Shown: positions 33,897 to 42,654 of the stretch, in pieces | Position numbering within the stretch: the first letter of the stretch is position 1 | Layout of the letters: each line of letters begins with the position of its first letter | Assembly (NCBI RefSeq): GCF_007713705.1 | Contig: NZ_VMSJ01000006.1 | Span: 62,001-126,000 of the forward strand | Reading direction: 5' to 3' | Source: Salinicoccus cyprini | GTDB taxonomy: Bacteria; Bacillota; Bacilli; Staphylococcales; Salinicoccaceae | Length of the DNA: 64,000 nt | Notes under the pieces: model-generated | The model's database searches: none | What the model was told of the DNA's origin: nothing | The model's input: the letters and a program-made list of their open reading frames with translations, nothing else | Program-made: the position numbers and the translations under genes

Positions 33897-35099
33897 TTAT
33901 GGCATTTTTGTCATCTGGGATTGTTCCTTTTTGTATCTCTGCATGATGAAGAGGAAGAGGATGAGTGCGATTGTCACACTGACTGCGCTGGTGAAGTAGA
34001 TGGTGCTGTAGCCGAATGCTTCGGCAACGAAACCATAGCTGATGGCTCCGAGGCCGACACCGAGATCGAAAGCGGAAAAGAATGTGGCATTGGCCATGCC
34101 GCGCCTGTTGTTTTCAACACGGTTGACGGCCCACGCCTGAAGCGCGGGCTGGACACAGCCGAATCCGAAGCCATAGAGTGCTGCTGCAATGAACAGGTAT
34201 GCCGGGCTCGGCAGGAACCCGAGCATGAGCATGGCGGCGATGATGGACAGGGAACCCGGAACGAATACGATGGCGATGCCTTTTTTGTCATACAGTCTTC
34301 CGGCAAGCAGGCGTGACAGCATCAGGAATGCCGCGTAAATGACGAAGTAGAACTGGATATAGGTGGAGTCGAATCCCTGCTGGTACGTGTAGACGGGCAG
34401 GAATGTCGCAATGCCGCCGAATGTGACAGTGATGAAGAAGAGCAGGGAAGCAGCCGGCAATGCGCGCATCTCGACAATGTCGAACCGTGGTACGTAGGTG
34501 CTCTTGTTTCTGACAGGCGCTTCCGTATCCGGCTTCTGGTAATTGATATTGGCGGCCAGTATGAGTGCGACGGCACCGAGTATGCCGCATAGTGAGAAAA
34601 GCATGGTGAATGAAATGTGATTCACGAGAAACAGTCCGAGTGCGGGTCCGAAAGCGAGTGCGATATTGGCGCTCAGGCCGTAGTAGCCGAGCCCCTCACC
34701 GCGCCGTTTCTTCGGTACGAGGTCGGTTGCAATCGTACCTGAAGAGGTGCTGGAAAGTCCCCAACCGACCCCTTGCATGACTCTGACCATCAGCAGCATG
34801 AATATGGTGAAACTTGCAGCAAGCGAAAACATGGAGATGACGAAGATGACCAGACCTGTCAGGAATATCGGTGCCCGGCCCTTCGTGTCGAGCAGTTTGC
34901 CTGCGCTCGGTCTGATGAGCAGGGCAGAGAATGTGAAGATGCCGACGACGATTCCGATCCAGCGGTCGCTTGCTCCGATCTCCTGTACAAAGAGCGGCAG
35001 TGTGGGCAGAGTCATCTGGAAGGCGGTGAATATGAAGAAGTTGACAATGACGATAAGAATAAAGTCCTTGGTCCATATTTTCTGATTTTGATCCGACAT
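33897..35099 (-). CDS. MFS transporter, probable exporter
   Basis: 400 residues, twelve hydrophobic spans. The first-half loop GKLLDTKGRAP is motif A and a second copy is GRLYDKKGIA; RVMQGVGWGLSSTSSGTIATDLVPKKRRGEGLGYYG is motif B/C-like territory typical of drug/H+ antiporters. The substrate is unknown; relatives export drugs, sugars or metallophores. No ligand-specific neighbours. AAGGTTG lies before the start. The downstream sigma-B promoter serves the next gene. Confidence 0.85.
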   Translation of the reverse strand: MSDQNQKIWTKDFILIVIVNFFIFTAFQMTLPTLPLFVQEIGASDRWIGIVVGIFTFSALLIRPSAGKLLDTKGRAPIFLTGLVIFVISMFSLAASFTIFMLLMVRVMQGVGWGLSSTSSGTIATDLVPKKRRGEGLGYYGLSANIALAFGPALGLFLVNHISFTMLFSLCGILGAVALILAANINYQKPDTEAPVRNKSTYVPRFDIVEMRALPAASLLFFITVTFGGIATFLPVYTYQQGFDSTYIQFYFVIYAAFLMLSRLLAGRLYDKKGIAIVFVPGSLSIIAAMLMLGFLPSPAYLFIAAALYGFGFGCVQPALQAWAVNRVENNRRGMANATFFSAFDLGVGLGAISYGFVAEAFGYSTIYFTSAVSVTIALILFLFIMQRYKKEQSQMTKMP

Positions 35100-35496
35100 G
35101 TAATTTCAACCTTCTTACTATTTTTGTTTTTGTACTCGATAAATTTATTTCGATTTCCGAAAAAGTGATCATAATCATTCTACAGTACTGAAATATTTTT
35201 TTCATCCGCCATATAGCGTATATTCTGATTTTCTTTAATAAATTGCAATGTGGTAATATGGTGGAATGTGGATATAGGCGGGATGGGGCAGCCGGCCTGC
35301 ATCATCAGTTGCAGTACCATCGGTGATTTCCCGGTCATTTTATATTATAATGGATACCAGCAAGCGGCCGGGTCTGATACCGGACGCATTCCATGAGATC
35401 ATTTTCCTTATGCAGCAAGGGAATGATGCATGAGATCAAATGATCAGCAGCCTGAAGAACAGGCTGGGATAGATCTGAATATTTCGAGGTGAATGC
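35100..35496. other. 397-base gap with a structured leader before the small membrane protein
   Basis: The left third is AT-rich and serves the divergent MFS gene. TATAAT at 35346-35351 is a likely -10 for the rightward genes, giving a leader of about 135 bases. The leader can form several hairpins: CCGG/CCGG about an 8-base loop near 35370-35390, an ATCATT...AATGAT hairpin near 35398-35423, and CAGCCTG/CAGGCTG at about 35450-35468. The 9-mer ATGAGATCA occurs twice (35393, 35430). No known riboswitch or T-box core was recognised. Confidence 0.4.
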
Positions 35497-35709
35497 ATGC
35501 TAACTCTTTTTTTAATAATACTGCTGGTCGCGATTGTCATGTTCACGCACTTTGTAGTGAGCTATCTCATCGAGAATGATGTCAAGATTGTCGGTGTGCT
35601 CTTCGCTTTTGTCGGTGTCATCGCCGCCATTGTCATCGTCCAGTTCATCATCAGCGGCATTACCGACTTTGCCGCACAGGAACTGTCCATTTTCTACAAT
35701 GAGAATTAG
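35497..35709 (+). CDS. Small membrane protein, two spans
   Basis: 70 residues, almost all hydrophobic: spans at about 2-24 and 30-53, separated by the loop LIENDVKIVG, with a short polar tail ending IFYNEN. GAGGTG lies 5 bases before the ATG. It starts a run of three closely spaced genes with the KipI-like and KipA-like proteins. I do not recognise the family. Confidence 0.65.
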   Translation: MLTLFLIILLVAIVMFTHFVVSYLIENDVKIVGVLFAFVGVIAAIVIVQFIISGITDFAAQELSIFYNEN

Positions 35710-35734
35710 GAGAAATTTTTAGGAGGAACAAGTC

Positions 35735-35992
35735 ATGATTTTTGCCAATGGAGACTGCCATATCACGTATCAGCAGCAGGAGCCGCTCAGTCCTGCAAGG
35801 CGTGAGGATCTGGAACAGTCTTTTAAAGATAGCAGCCATGTCTATCTGCTGGATATGGTCGCAACCGGAAACACACTCACCTTCTACTACTCCCCCATCA
35901 GGGTGATGGAGGAACACAACACCATTGAACCTGGTGATGTCGTCATAGAGGAAGTCAGAGAATTTCTCACAGGAATGGAGTTTTCAATATGA
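35735..35992 (+). CDS. Reduced KipI/PxpB-like protein (N-terminal domain only)
   Basis: 85 residues. The opening IFANGDCHITYQ and SSHVYLLDMVATGNTLTFYY, followed by IRVM, echo the N-terminal part of KipI/PxpB (normally about 230 residues): a short strand, then the stretch up to the LLVHYDP-like turn. The large C-terminal cyclophilin-like domain is absent, not frameshifted, since the next gene begins 4 bases before the stop. KipI with KipA forms part of prokaryotic 5-oxoprolinase or the KinA inhibitor. The assignment leans on the neighbour; the domain match itself is weak. Confidence 0.5.
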   Translation: MIFANGDCHITYQQQEPLSPARREDLEQSFKDSSHVYLLDMVATGNTLTFYYSPIRVMEEHNTIEPGDVVIEEVREFLTGMEFSI

Positions 35993-36930
35993 GTCTAATC
36001 ATTCAGGAAAGCGGCCTGCTGACAATTCTGCAGACGCTCGATCGCGAGGATTCAGCCAAAGGCAATGAATACAATGGTGCATGCGACCGCCTGGCGCACC
36101 AGCTGGCCAACCAGCTTGTCGGCAACGATCCTGATCAGCCGACCATTGAAATGACAGTGCGTCCCGGGGTCATCAAATTTACGGAACCGACCATCGCGGC
36201 ATTCTCCGGCGCGGAATTCAAGGCGAAGTCCGGAAACCGCAGCATCTATGTGAATAGAATCTACCTGTTCGACCGTGGAGACGAGCTTGTCTTCAGCGAA
36301 TCCACGAGAGGGAACAGAGTCTATCTGGCCGTTGCAGGCGGCATCAAGGTCGAAGGGTCGAACATACTTGCATCAGGTGATGAAGTTGTCATGTGCAGAA
36401 ACTATACTGCACAGCATGATGAGCTGTTCAACATGCTGAAGCAGCAGCATGAAGTGAGCTGGGGCGTGGGTACATATGCCCTCGTTGAAGTCTATCTGTC
36501 GGATACGTACCATCTGGTCAAACGTCCCGACATACCGGATGCCGTCTACGCAGCAATTGAAGCCGAGGAATATACGGTAAGAAATGAAAAATACCGGGTG
36601 GCCCTGTATCTCGAAGGTGACGAGATCGAAACATCGGACACTGGGATTGAACATCCCGGGATCAAAGGTGGCGTCTACATTGCAGACGGGCAGCCTATAC
36701 TTGCACTGAACGACTTCAATGCGTATACGACTGCACCTCAAGTCGGCACTATCCCGTCCTATCATATGCATAAGCTTGTCCAGAAGCGTCCAGGTTCGAA
36801 GGTCCGCTTCAAATGCGTCGAGGCGGATGATGCACACGCCAATCTGTATGCGCATCATCTATGGAAGAAGAGTCTGTTCAAGGCCATCGACTATAAACTG
36901 TCGAAGGAACTGATCAAGGAGAAAATGTAA
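35989..36930 (+). CDS. Diverged KipA/PxpC-like protein
   Basis: 313 residues of the biotin-dependent carboxyltransferase/KipA family (subunit C of prokaryotic 5-oxoprolinase). Landmarks: a GLLTILQTLDRED start in place of the usual GLLTTVQDLGR, CDRLAHQLANQLVGN, IAAFSGAEFKAK and NRVYLAVAGGIKVEG. Several positions of the usual N-terminal signature (GxPxSGAMDP) are changed, so catalysis is doubtful. It overlaps the KipI-like gene by 4 bases. No PxpA gene is in the window. A terminator follows. Confidence 0.72.
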   Translation: MSLIIQESGLLTILQTLDREDSAKGNEYNGACDRLAHQLANQLVGNDPDQPTIEMTVRPGVIKFTEPTIAAFSGAEFKAKSGNRSIYVNRIYLFDRGDELVFSESTRGNRVYLAVAGGIKVEGSNILASGDEVVMCRNYTAQHDELFNMLKQQHEVSWGVGTYALVEVYLSDTYHLVKRPDIPDAVYAAIEAEEYTVRNEKYRVALYLEGDEIETSDTGIEHPGIKGGVYIADGQPILALNDFNAYTTAPQVGTIPSYHMHKLVQKRPGSKVRFKCVEADDAHANLYAHHLWKKSLFKAIDYKLSKELIKEKM

Positions 36931-36939
36931 TACTTTCTG

Positions 36940-36968
36940 TTCCGGGGCCTGCCCCGGAATTTTTATTT
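36940..36968 (+). terminator. Terminator of the KipI/KipA-like unit
   Basis: A 9-bp GC-rich stem (36940-36948 with 36951-36959) and a T run. Confidence 0.85.
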
Positions 36969-37083
36969 TTTCATCTTAAAAATTTAGTGTCTGCAACAAA
37001 TCTGCAGGAAAATACGGTATAATGATATATCAGAAATAGAGGAATGATAGTGACGACTAGTGAACGGTGGGATTGGTTTCGAT

Positions 37084-38874
37084 ATGGAAAAAATTCTAAA
37101 ACAGTATTTCGGATTTGAAAATTTCAGACCTAAGCAGAAGGAAATTATAGAATCGGTTTTAAAAGGCCATAATACGCTCGGTGTCCTGCCGACAGGATCA
37201 GGCAAGTCGCTCTGTTTCCAGGTGCCCGGGCTGAAACTGGAGGGTCTGACGCTGGTGATCTCCCCATTGATTTCCCTGATGCGGGATCAGGTGGGCACGT
37301 TGAACGCGCAGAATATCCCTGCCGCCTATTTGAATTCGACATTGAAGAAGAAGGAAATCGACACTGTCATGGCAAACCTGGAAGCAGGGCAGTACCAGTT
37401 CCTGTATGTGGCACCGGAGCGCTTCAACAATGATGATTTCAATGAGCTGATCAAGCGGCTTGATGTGTCACTGATTGCATTTGATGAAGCGCACTGCATT
37501 TCAAAATGGGGCCATGACTTCAGACCGAGCTATCAGAATATCATTCCCGTACTGAAAAGACTCGTACCGGATGCTGTTACAGTCGGATTGACGGCAACAG
37601 CGACTGAAGAGGTCCAGAAGAACATCCAGGAGCTTCTGATGATCGAGCAGCCGCATGTATTCACAACGAGTGTGGCACGGGAGAATCTGCACCTGAGTGT
37701 CGATCCCACCTATCAGCGTGAACAGTTCATAGAGTCGTATATCAGAAGCCACCCTGGATCACCGGGTATCGTCTATGCGGCAACACGTGCCGAGGTGGAG
37801 AAGATATCGCTTCATCTTGAAGAACACGGTATCCGGAATGTCATCTACCATGGCGGTCTCGGCAAAGAGGAGAGGAACCTCAATCAGAGGCTCTTCACTA
37901 CAGGGGAAGTGGGCATCGCTGTTGCGACCAATGCTTTCGGAATGGGGATAGACAAGCCGGATATCCGCTTCATCATCCACCATAACCTGCCTGGTGACCT
38001 GGAGAGCTACTACCAGGAGATCGGACGTGCCGGCCGGGATGGGAAAGTGAGTGAATGCATCCTGCTGTCGAGTCCGCGGGATGTCAATCTGCACCAGTTC
38101 TTCATCGACCGTTCAAATTCCACAGAGCAGTACAAGGATCATATGCGTGCCAAGCTCGATCGCATGATCCAGTACAATCGTACAACCAAATGTCTGAGCA
38201 GTTTCATTACAAAATATTTTGATGCAGATGAGTATGTGGTCGAATGCCGGGAGTGTTCGAACTGCCTGAGTGAAAGCCGTACCTACGACATGACGATAGA
38301 GGCGAAGCTCGTACTGGATCTGGTGGCACAGAGCGAGATGCCTGTGACCAAGGAGCAGGCGATCCAGATACTCCGCGGGGAAGCGGCTGAAAATGTGCTG
38401 GCTTTCCAGCTCGATACACTGGGTGCGTTCGGCACCATGGAGAACTATCTGACGAGCGAAATCAACCATATCATCGAAGAGCTCATCTACAGGGGCTATG
38501 TGCATCTGAAGGCGGACCAGCTCCATATTGTGGAGAGGAGTCGGGAAGTACTGGGGGATGAAGCGACACTATATACAGTACCTTTCAGAAAGTACTTCAA
38601 CGAGAAGGTCGACATCAGCACGGCCAGTTCGCCGAATGAGATACTGTATGAAAAGCTTGCGGATACAAGATGCCGGCTGGCCAGGAAGCATGGTATCCAG
38701 GAAGAGAATATCTTCACCGATAATATACTCAGGGAATTCGCCAAGAAAGTGCCCGAGACGAAACAGGATATGGTCCATATACAAGGTGTCGGCAACTATA
38801 AGCTCAAGCACTACTGCCCATACTTCCTCGAGACCATCACTGAATACAAGAAGCAGATGGCGGGGACAGAATAG
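37084..38874 (+). CDS. recQ: ATP-dependent DNA helicase RecQ
   Basis: 596 residues. 3'-5' helicase in recombination and replication restart. Helicase motifs: GVLPTGSGKSLCFQ (Walker A), DEAHCISKWGHDFRP, GLTATAT and QEIGRAGRDG. The RecQ zinc-binding cysteines follow (KCLSSF..., ECRECSNC), then a winged helix and a short C-terminal HRDC-like region (ENIFTDNILREFAKKVPETK). ATG 37084 is used; an in-frame GTG at 37060 lacks a ribosome binding site. TATAAT lies at about 37017. Confidence 0.92.
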   Translation: MEKILKQYFGFENFRPKQKEIIESVLKGHNTLGVLPTGSGKSLCFQVPGLKLEGLTLVISPLISLMRDQVGTLNAQNIPAAYLNSTLKKKEIDTVMANLEAGQYQFLYVAPERFNNDDFNELIKRLDVSLIAFDEAHCISKWGHDFRPSYQNIIPVLKRLVPDAVTVGLTATATEEVQKNIQELLMIEQPHVFTTSVARENLHLSVDPTYQREQFIESYIRSHPGSPGIVYAATRAEVEKISLHLEEHGIRNVIYHGGLGKEERNLNQRLFTTGEVGIAVATNAFGMGIDKPDIRFIIHHNLPGDLESYYQEIGRAGRDGKVSECILLSSPRDVNLHQFFIDRSNSTEQYKDHMRAKLDRMIQYNRTTKCLSSFITKYFDADEYVVECRECSNCLSESRTYDMTIEAKLVLDLVAQSEMPVTKEQAIQILRGEAAENVLAFQLDTLGAFGTMENYLTSEINHIIEELIYRGYVHLKADQLHIVERSREVLGDEATLYTVPFRKYFNEKVDISTASSPNEILYEKLADTRCRLARKHGIQEENIFTDNILREFAKKVPETKQDMVHIQGVGNYKLKHYCPYFLETITEYKKQMAGTE

Positions 38875-38875
38875 A

Positions 38876-38900
38876 ATAAGCCGGCCCATGGCCGGCTTAT
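38876..38900. terminator. Bidirectional terminator between recQ and the DMT transporter
   Basis: An 11-bp perfect stem (38876-38886 with 38890-38900) with loop CAT. The T tract is weak on the plus strand. Confidence 0.7.
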
Positions 38901-38908
38901 ATTGGTGC

Positions 38909-39775
38909 TTATGGGGTGCTATCGTGCTTTCGGGGCCTGTTCCTCATGAACATGTAGAAGCCTGCCGAGAAGATGATGACATAACCGAGAATGGACAGCA
39001 TATCCGGAATTTCGTTGAAGAAGACGATGCTGAAGATTGCCGAATACAGTATTGTGGAATAGAAGAATATGGAGATCTCCTTCGCTGGTGCATAGCTGTA
39101 TGCAATGGTCAGGCCGAACTGTCCGAATGCCGCAAACAGTCCCGCCAGGACAAGCAGCCAGAACTGTGTCATGGTCATCGGCTCGAACTGCCAGATGAAG
39201 AATGGCAGAAGCACCACTGATGAGAAGAAGGAGAAATAGAATACCACTGTATAGAACTTCTCGCGGCTGCCGAGCACTCTTAGGACAGTGTAGGCCCCTG
39301 CAGCAAACAGTGCACCCAGCACGCCCACGAGAGCGTAGAGCGTGTCGCTCGAGAATGATGGCTTGATGATGAATATGGCACCGATGAAAGCGATGATGAT
39401 TGCAATCATCTGGTACTTCCTTATGTACTCCTTCAGAAAGATGGCACAGAGGATGATGGTGAAGAAAGGGCTCAGCTTGTTGAGGATGTCCGCGTCACTC
39501 AGCACCATCCTGTCGATGGCGAAGAAATTGAGCAGGACACCCGCAACGCCGAATGCAGAACGCAGCATCAGAAGTCCCTGATTCTCTTTGCGACCAAAAA
39601 GCTTGGCTCTGTAGTACAATGCAAAAGAGAGGGAGACGAGCATTGCGACAAAGTTTCTGAAGAATGCCTTCTGGACCGTCGGCAGATCGCCGCTGTACTT
39701 TACAAGCAGTGCCATCAGGCTGAAGCCGAGGGAAGATATGAGAAGCGCGATGATGCCTTTTAAAGTATTATTCAT
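38909..39775 (-). CDS. DMT superfamily transporter (EamA family)
   Basis: 288 residues with ten hydrophobic spans in two EamA repeats (about 1-135 and 150-280). The first repeat has FFRNFVAMLVSL and the second GLTIAYSYAPAKE, both common in this family. EamA proteins export or exchange metabolites; the substrate cannot be told. It is alone on the minus strand, divergent from nrdIEF. Confidence 0.85.
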   Translation of the reverse strand: MNNTLKGIIALLISSLGFSLMALLVKYSGDLPTVQKAFFRNFVAMLVSLSFALYYRAKLFGRKENQGLLMLRSAFGVAGVLLNFFAIDRMVLSDADILNKLSPFFTIILCAIFLKEYIRKYQMIAIIIAFIGAIFIIKPSFSSDTLYALVGVLGALFAAGAYTVLRVLGSREKFYTVVFYFSFFSSVVLLPFFIWQFEPMTMTQFWLLVLAGLFAAFGQFGLTIAYSYAPAKEISIFFYSTILYSAIFSIVFFNEIPDMLSILGYVIIFSAGFYMFMRNRPRKHDSTP

Positions 39776-39994
39776 GTGAAGGACTCTCCAGATTCATAAT
39801 TAATTTCCAATTTATATTTTATTTCAGAGTTATATCGGGACATAATTTTAAAGAAAAAAATCAAAACAATTTTTGATACAGTATAACATACATATGGTGC
39901 GGATTCGGGTATATTTAAGTGACATTATTCCCAATGAAATGTCTATTTATGCCATTGATAATTATGGATGGTTATGGCATCATTGAACAAGTAA

Positions 39995-40010
39995 ATCATA
40001 TATGTTGTGT
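39995..40010. promoter_or_regulatory. NrdR box 1
   Basis: ATCATATATGTTGTGT: the right half matches the NrdR consensus (ACACWATATWTWGTGT type), the left half is degenerate. It begins 32 bases before box 2, about three helical turns, the usual NrdR arrangement. Confidence 0.55.
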
Positions 40011-40026
40011 GTAAATTTTTCATAAG

Positions 40027-40042
40027 GCACAACATATTGTGT
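40027..40042. promoter_or_regulatory. NrdR box 2
   Basis: GCACAACATATTGTGT: near-palindromic (CACAA...TTGTG) and close to the NrdR consensus. NrdR represses ribonucleotide reductase genes when deoxyribonucleotides are plentiful. Confidence 0.65.
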
Positions 40043-40085
40043 TTAATTCCCTGGGCAAAGGTGTAAAGAAAATAAGGTGGACTAT

Positions 40086-40130
40086 ATGATTGTCGGACGC
40101 AGGTTCGATTATTTTATTTTGCCAGAGTAA
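40086..40130 (+). CDS. Possible 14-codon leader peptide before nrdI
   Basis: ATG 40086 is 5 bases after AAGGTGG and opens a frame reading MIVGRRFDYFILPE, ending in TAA 18 bases before the nrdI start. The strong ribosome binding site argues for translation, but so short a frame could be chance. It might couple translation to nrdI. No homologue is known to me. Confidence 0.3.
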   Translation: MIVGRRFDYFILPE

Positions 40131-40148
40131 GGATAAAGGGGGGATGGC

Positions 40149-40556
40149 ATGCTGATCGCATTCTATTCCATGACAGGAAATGTCAGGCGTTTTATCACGA
40201 ATTCCGGAGTGGCCGAACAACATGATACTTATGAAATCCGGGCCGGGAACTGCCGGGAGCGCATAGAGGAGCCGTTCATACTTGTCACAGGCACCTATGG
40301 TTTTGGTGGTGTACCGGATGAGGTGAAGTCATTCCTCGAGGTGAATCACGGATCCATGCTTGCGGTCGCCTCAAGCGGCAACCGGAACTGGGGACAGAAT
40401 TTTGCACGTGCAGGGGAACATATCAGCAACGACTATGGAGTACCATTGCTGATGAAGTTTGAGCTCCATGGGAATCAAAAAGACAGAGAAGAATTCATTG
40501 AAAAGGCAGGGGCTGTACATGAAAGTATTGGACGAGAAAAAATACAATCATATTGA
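40149..40556 (+). CDS. nrdI: NrdI flavodoxin-like protein
   Basis: 135 residues. NrdI supplies oxidant to build the dimanganese-tyrosyl cofactor of NrdF. FMN-binding loop at residues 6-14 (YSMTGNVRR), [10 protein letters not shown] and [19 protein letters not shown] are family signatures. The ATG follows AAGGGGGG. It overlaps nrdE by 38 bases, so translation is coupled. NrdR boxes lie upstream. Confidence 0.94.
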   Translation: MLIAFYSMTGNVRRFITNSGVAEQHDTYEIRAGNCRERIEEPFILVTGTYGFGGVPDEVKSFLEVNHGSMLAVASSGNRNWGQNFARAGEHISNDYGVPLLMKFELHGNQKDREEFIEKAGAVHESIGREKIQSY

Positions 40557-42624
40557 ATTGAACAACGAAGTGACGAAGCGCGATGATACGGGTTTCTATC
40601 AGTTGCATAAAGACCAGGAGGCGCTCGAAGTATTCATGGAAGAGGTCCGGGACAAGACCATCCATTTCGACACTGAACTTGAACGTCTTCATTACCTGGT
40701 GGATAACGACTTCTACTACAATCTGTTTGAGGAATATTCCGAAGCGGATGTCATGGAAATTTCGGACTATGCCGAAAGCATCCCTTTCCAGTTCAAAAGC
40801 TATATGGCTGCGAGCAAGTTCTTCAAAGACTACACATTGAAGACCAATGACAAGAAACAGTATCTTGAAGACTACAAGCAGCATGTCGTCATTGTCAGTC
40901 TCTATCTTGCGAGAGGGAACAAGGCGCAGGCGAAGCGTTTCGTCATCTCCATGATCGAACAGCGTTATCAGCCGGCAACACCGACATTCCTCAATGCAGG
41001 ACGCGCAAGACGCGGGGAGATGGTTTCATGTTTCCTGCTCGAAGTGGATGATAGTCTGAACTCCATCAACTACATCGACTCTACAGCGAAGCAGCTCTCC
41101 AAAATCGGGGGTGGCGTCGCCATCAACCTGTCCAAACTCCGTGCACGTGGGGAAGCGATCAAAGGCATCGAAGGCGTTGCCAAAGGTGTACTCCCGGTAG
41201 CAAAAGCACTTGAAGGCGGATTCGGTTATGCCGATCAGCTGGGTCAGAGGCCTGGCGCTGGTGCAGTCTATCTGAACATCTTCCACTACGACCTGCCTGA
41301 GTTCCTGGATACGAAGAAAGTGAACGCAGATGAGGATCTTCGTCTTGCGACCATTTCGACCGGACTTGTTGTCCCGTCCAAATTCTTCGATCTGGCAAAA
41401 AACAATGATCCTTTCTATCTTTTTGCGCCACATACGGTTGAACGTGAGTATGGCCAGCCGCTCGATGATATGAATCTGGATGAGATGTACGATGAACTGG
41501 TAGCGAATGATAAAGTCAAAAAGCGCAGAATGGATGCGCGTGAGATGCTGAACACGATTGCCCAGACACAGCTGCAATCTGGATATCCATATATCATGTT
41601 CAAGGACAATGCCAATAAGGTCCACCCACTGAAGGATATCGGACAGATCAAGATCAGCAACCTGTGTACTGAAATTTTCCAACTTCAGGAAACATCCACA
41701 ATCAACGACTATGGTACGGATGATGTCATCCGTCGTGACATCTCCTGCAATCTTGGTTCACTGAATATCGCCAATGTCATGGACTCCGGAAAAGTACGCG
41801 AATCCGTACATGATGGCATCGAGGCCCTGACTGTTGTCAGTGACTCCACAGCGATTGCCAACGCACCAGGTGTCAAAAAGGCGAACGATGAGCTGCATTC
41901 CGTCGGTCTCGGTGCAATGAACCTCCACGGCTACCTTGCCAAGAACAAGATCAGCTATGAATCCGAAGAGGCGAGAGACTTTGCCAACGTATTCTTCATG
42001 CTGCTCAATTTCTACTCTCTTGAGAAATCGATGATGATTGCCAAAGAGCGTGGCAGAACGTTCCAGGATTTCGATCGCTCCGACTATGCAACAGGCAAAT
42101 ATTTCGAACGCTACATCAATGAAGCGGTGGAACCGAAATCCGACAAGGTCGCAGCACTGTTTGCCGACATCCACGTGCCGACGCGCCAGGACTGGAAAGC
42201 CCTCTCTGAAGAGGTCATGGAATATGGGCTGTTCCACGCATATCGTCTGGCGATTGCACCGACGCAGAGCATCTCCTACGTACAGAATGCAACAAGCTCC
42301 GTCATGCCGATTGTGGACTCCATCGAGCGCAGAACATACGGAAACTCGGAAACGTTCTATCCGATGCCGTTCCTGTCTCCGGAGACAATGTGGTTCTATA
42401 AGAGTGCATTCAATACCGATCAGATGAAGATCATCGACATGATCGCAACAATACAGCAGCATATAGACCAGGGCATCAGCACCATTCTTTATGTGAATTC
42501 CGACATCTCTACAAGAGAACTCGCTAAACTATATATATACGCTCACCACAAAGGGCTGAAATCCCTCTACTATACAAGGAACAAACTGCTCAGCGTCGAA
42601 GAATGCACAAGCTGTTCCGTATAA
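40519..42624 (+). CDS. nrdE: Class Ib ribonucleotide reductase large subunit NrdE
   Basis: 701 residues. Reduces ribonucleoside diphosphates with NrdF. Seen: [20 protein letters not shown], the catalytic region [10 protein letters not shown] with the conserved Cys, [31 protein letters not shown] and a C-terminal redox pair in EECTSCSV. The frame is open 60 bases further upstream, but ATG 40519, 7 bases after AGGGG, gives the family start [18 protein letters not shown]. nrdF follows after 30 bases. Confidence 0.96.
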   Translation: MKVLDEKKYNHIELNNEVTKRDDTGFYQLHKDQEALEVFMEEVRDKTIHFDTELERLHYLVDNDFYYNLFEEYSEADVMEISDYAESIPFQFKSYMAASKFFKDYTLKTNDKKQYLEDYKQHVVIVSLYLARGNKAQAKRFVISMIEQRYQPATPTFLNAGRARRGEMVSCFLLEVDDSLNSINYIDSTAKQLSKIGGGVAINLSKLRARGEAIKGIEGVAKGVLPVAKALEGGFGYADQLGQRPGAGAVYLNIFHYDLPEFLDTKKVNADEDLRLATISTGLVVPSKFFDLAKNNDPFYLFAPHTVEREYGQPLDDMNLDEMYDELVANDKVKKRRMDAREMLNTIAQTQLQSGYPYIMFKDNANKVHPLKDIGQIKISNLCTEIFQLQETSTINDYGTDDVIRRDISCNLGSLNIANVMDSGKVRESVHDGIEALTVVSDSTAIANAPGVKKANDELHSVGLGAMNLHGYLAKNKISYESEEARDFANVFFMLLNFYSLEKSMMIAKERGRTFQDFDRSDYATGKYFERYINEAVEPKSDKVAALFADIHVPTRQDWKALSEEVMEYGLFHAYRLAIAPTQSISYVQNATSSVMPIVDSIERRTYGNSETFYPMPFLSPETMWFYKSAFNTDQMKIIDMIATIQQHIDQGISTILYVNSDISTRELAKLYIYAHHKGLKSLYYTRNKLLSVEECTSCSV

Positions 42625-42654
42625 TCAATCGAGCGAAGACAAAGGAGTCATGAC

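Larger units (their letters stand above)
39776..40148. other. 373-base gap before nrdI
   Basis: AT-rich divergent region. It holds two NrdR-type boxes (39995-40010 and 40027-40042), an ATGCCAT/ATGGCAT inverted repeat just upstream of them, and a 14-codon reading frame with a strong ribosome binding site (40086-40130) before nrdI. No other gene is seen. Confidence 0.5.

Noticed and set aside
35165-35185. A Fur-box-like sequence (TGATCATAATCATTC) upstream of the MFS gene, which would suggest a siderophore exporter
   Set aside because: Four mismatches in 15 bases to the Fur consensus; the sst box in the same window is perfect, so this one is not convincing.
39907-39912. GGGTAT in the nrdI upstream region as a sigma-B -10
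   Set aside because: No GTTT-type -35 element at the required distance.
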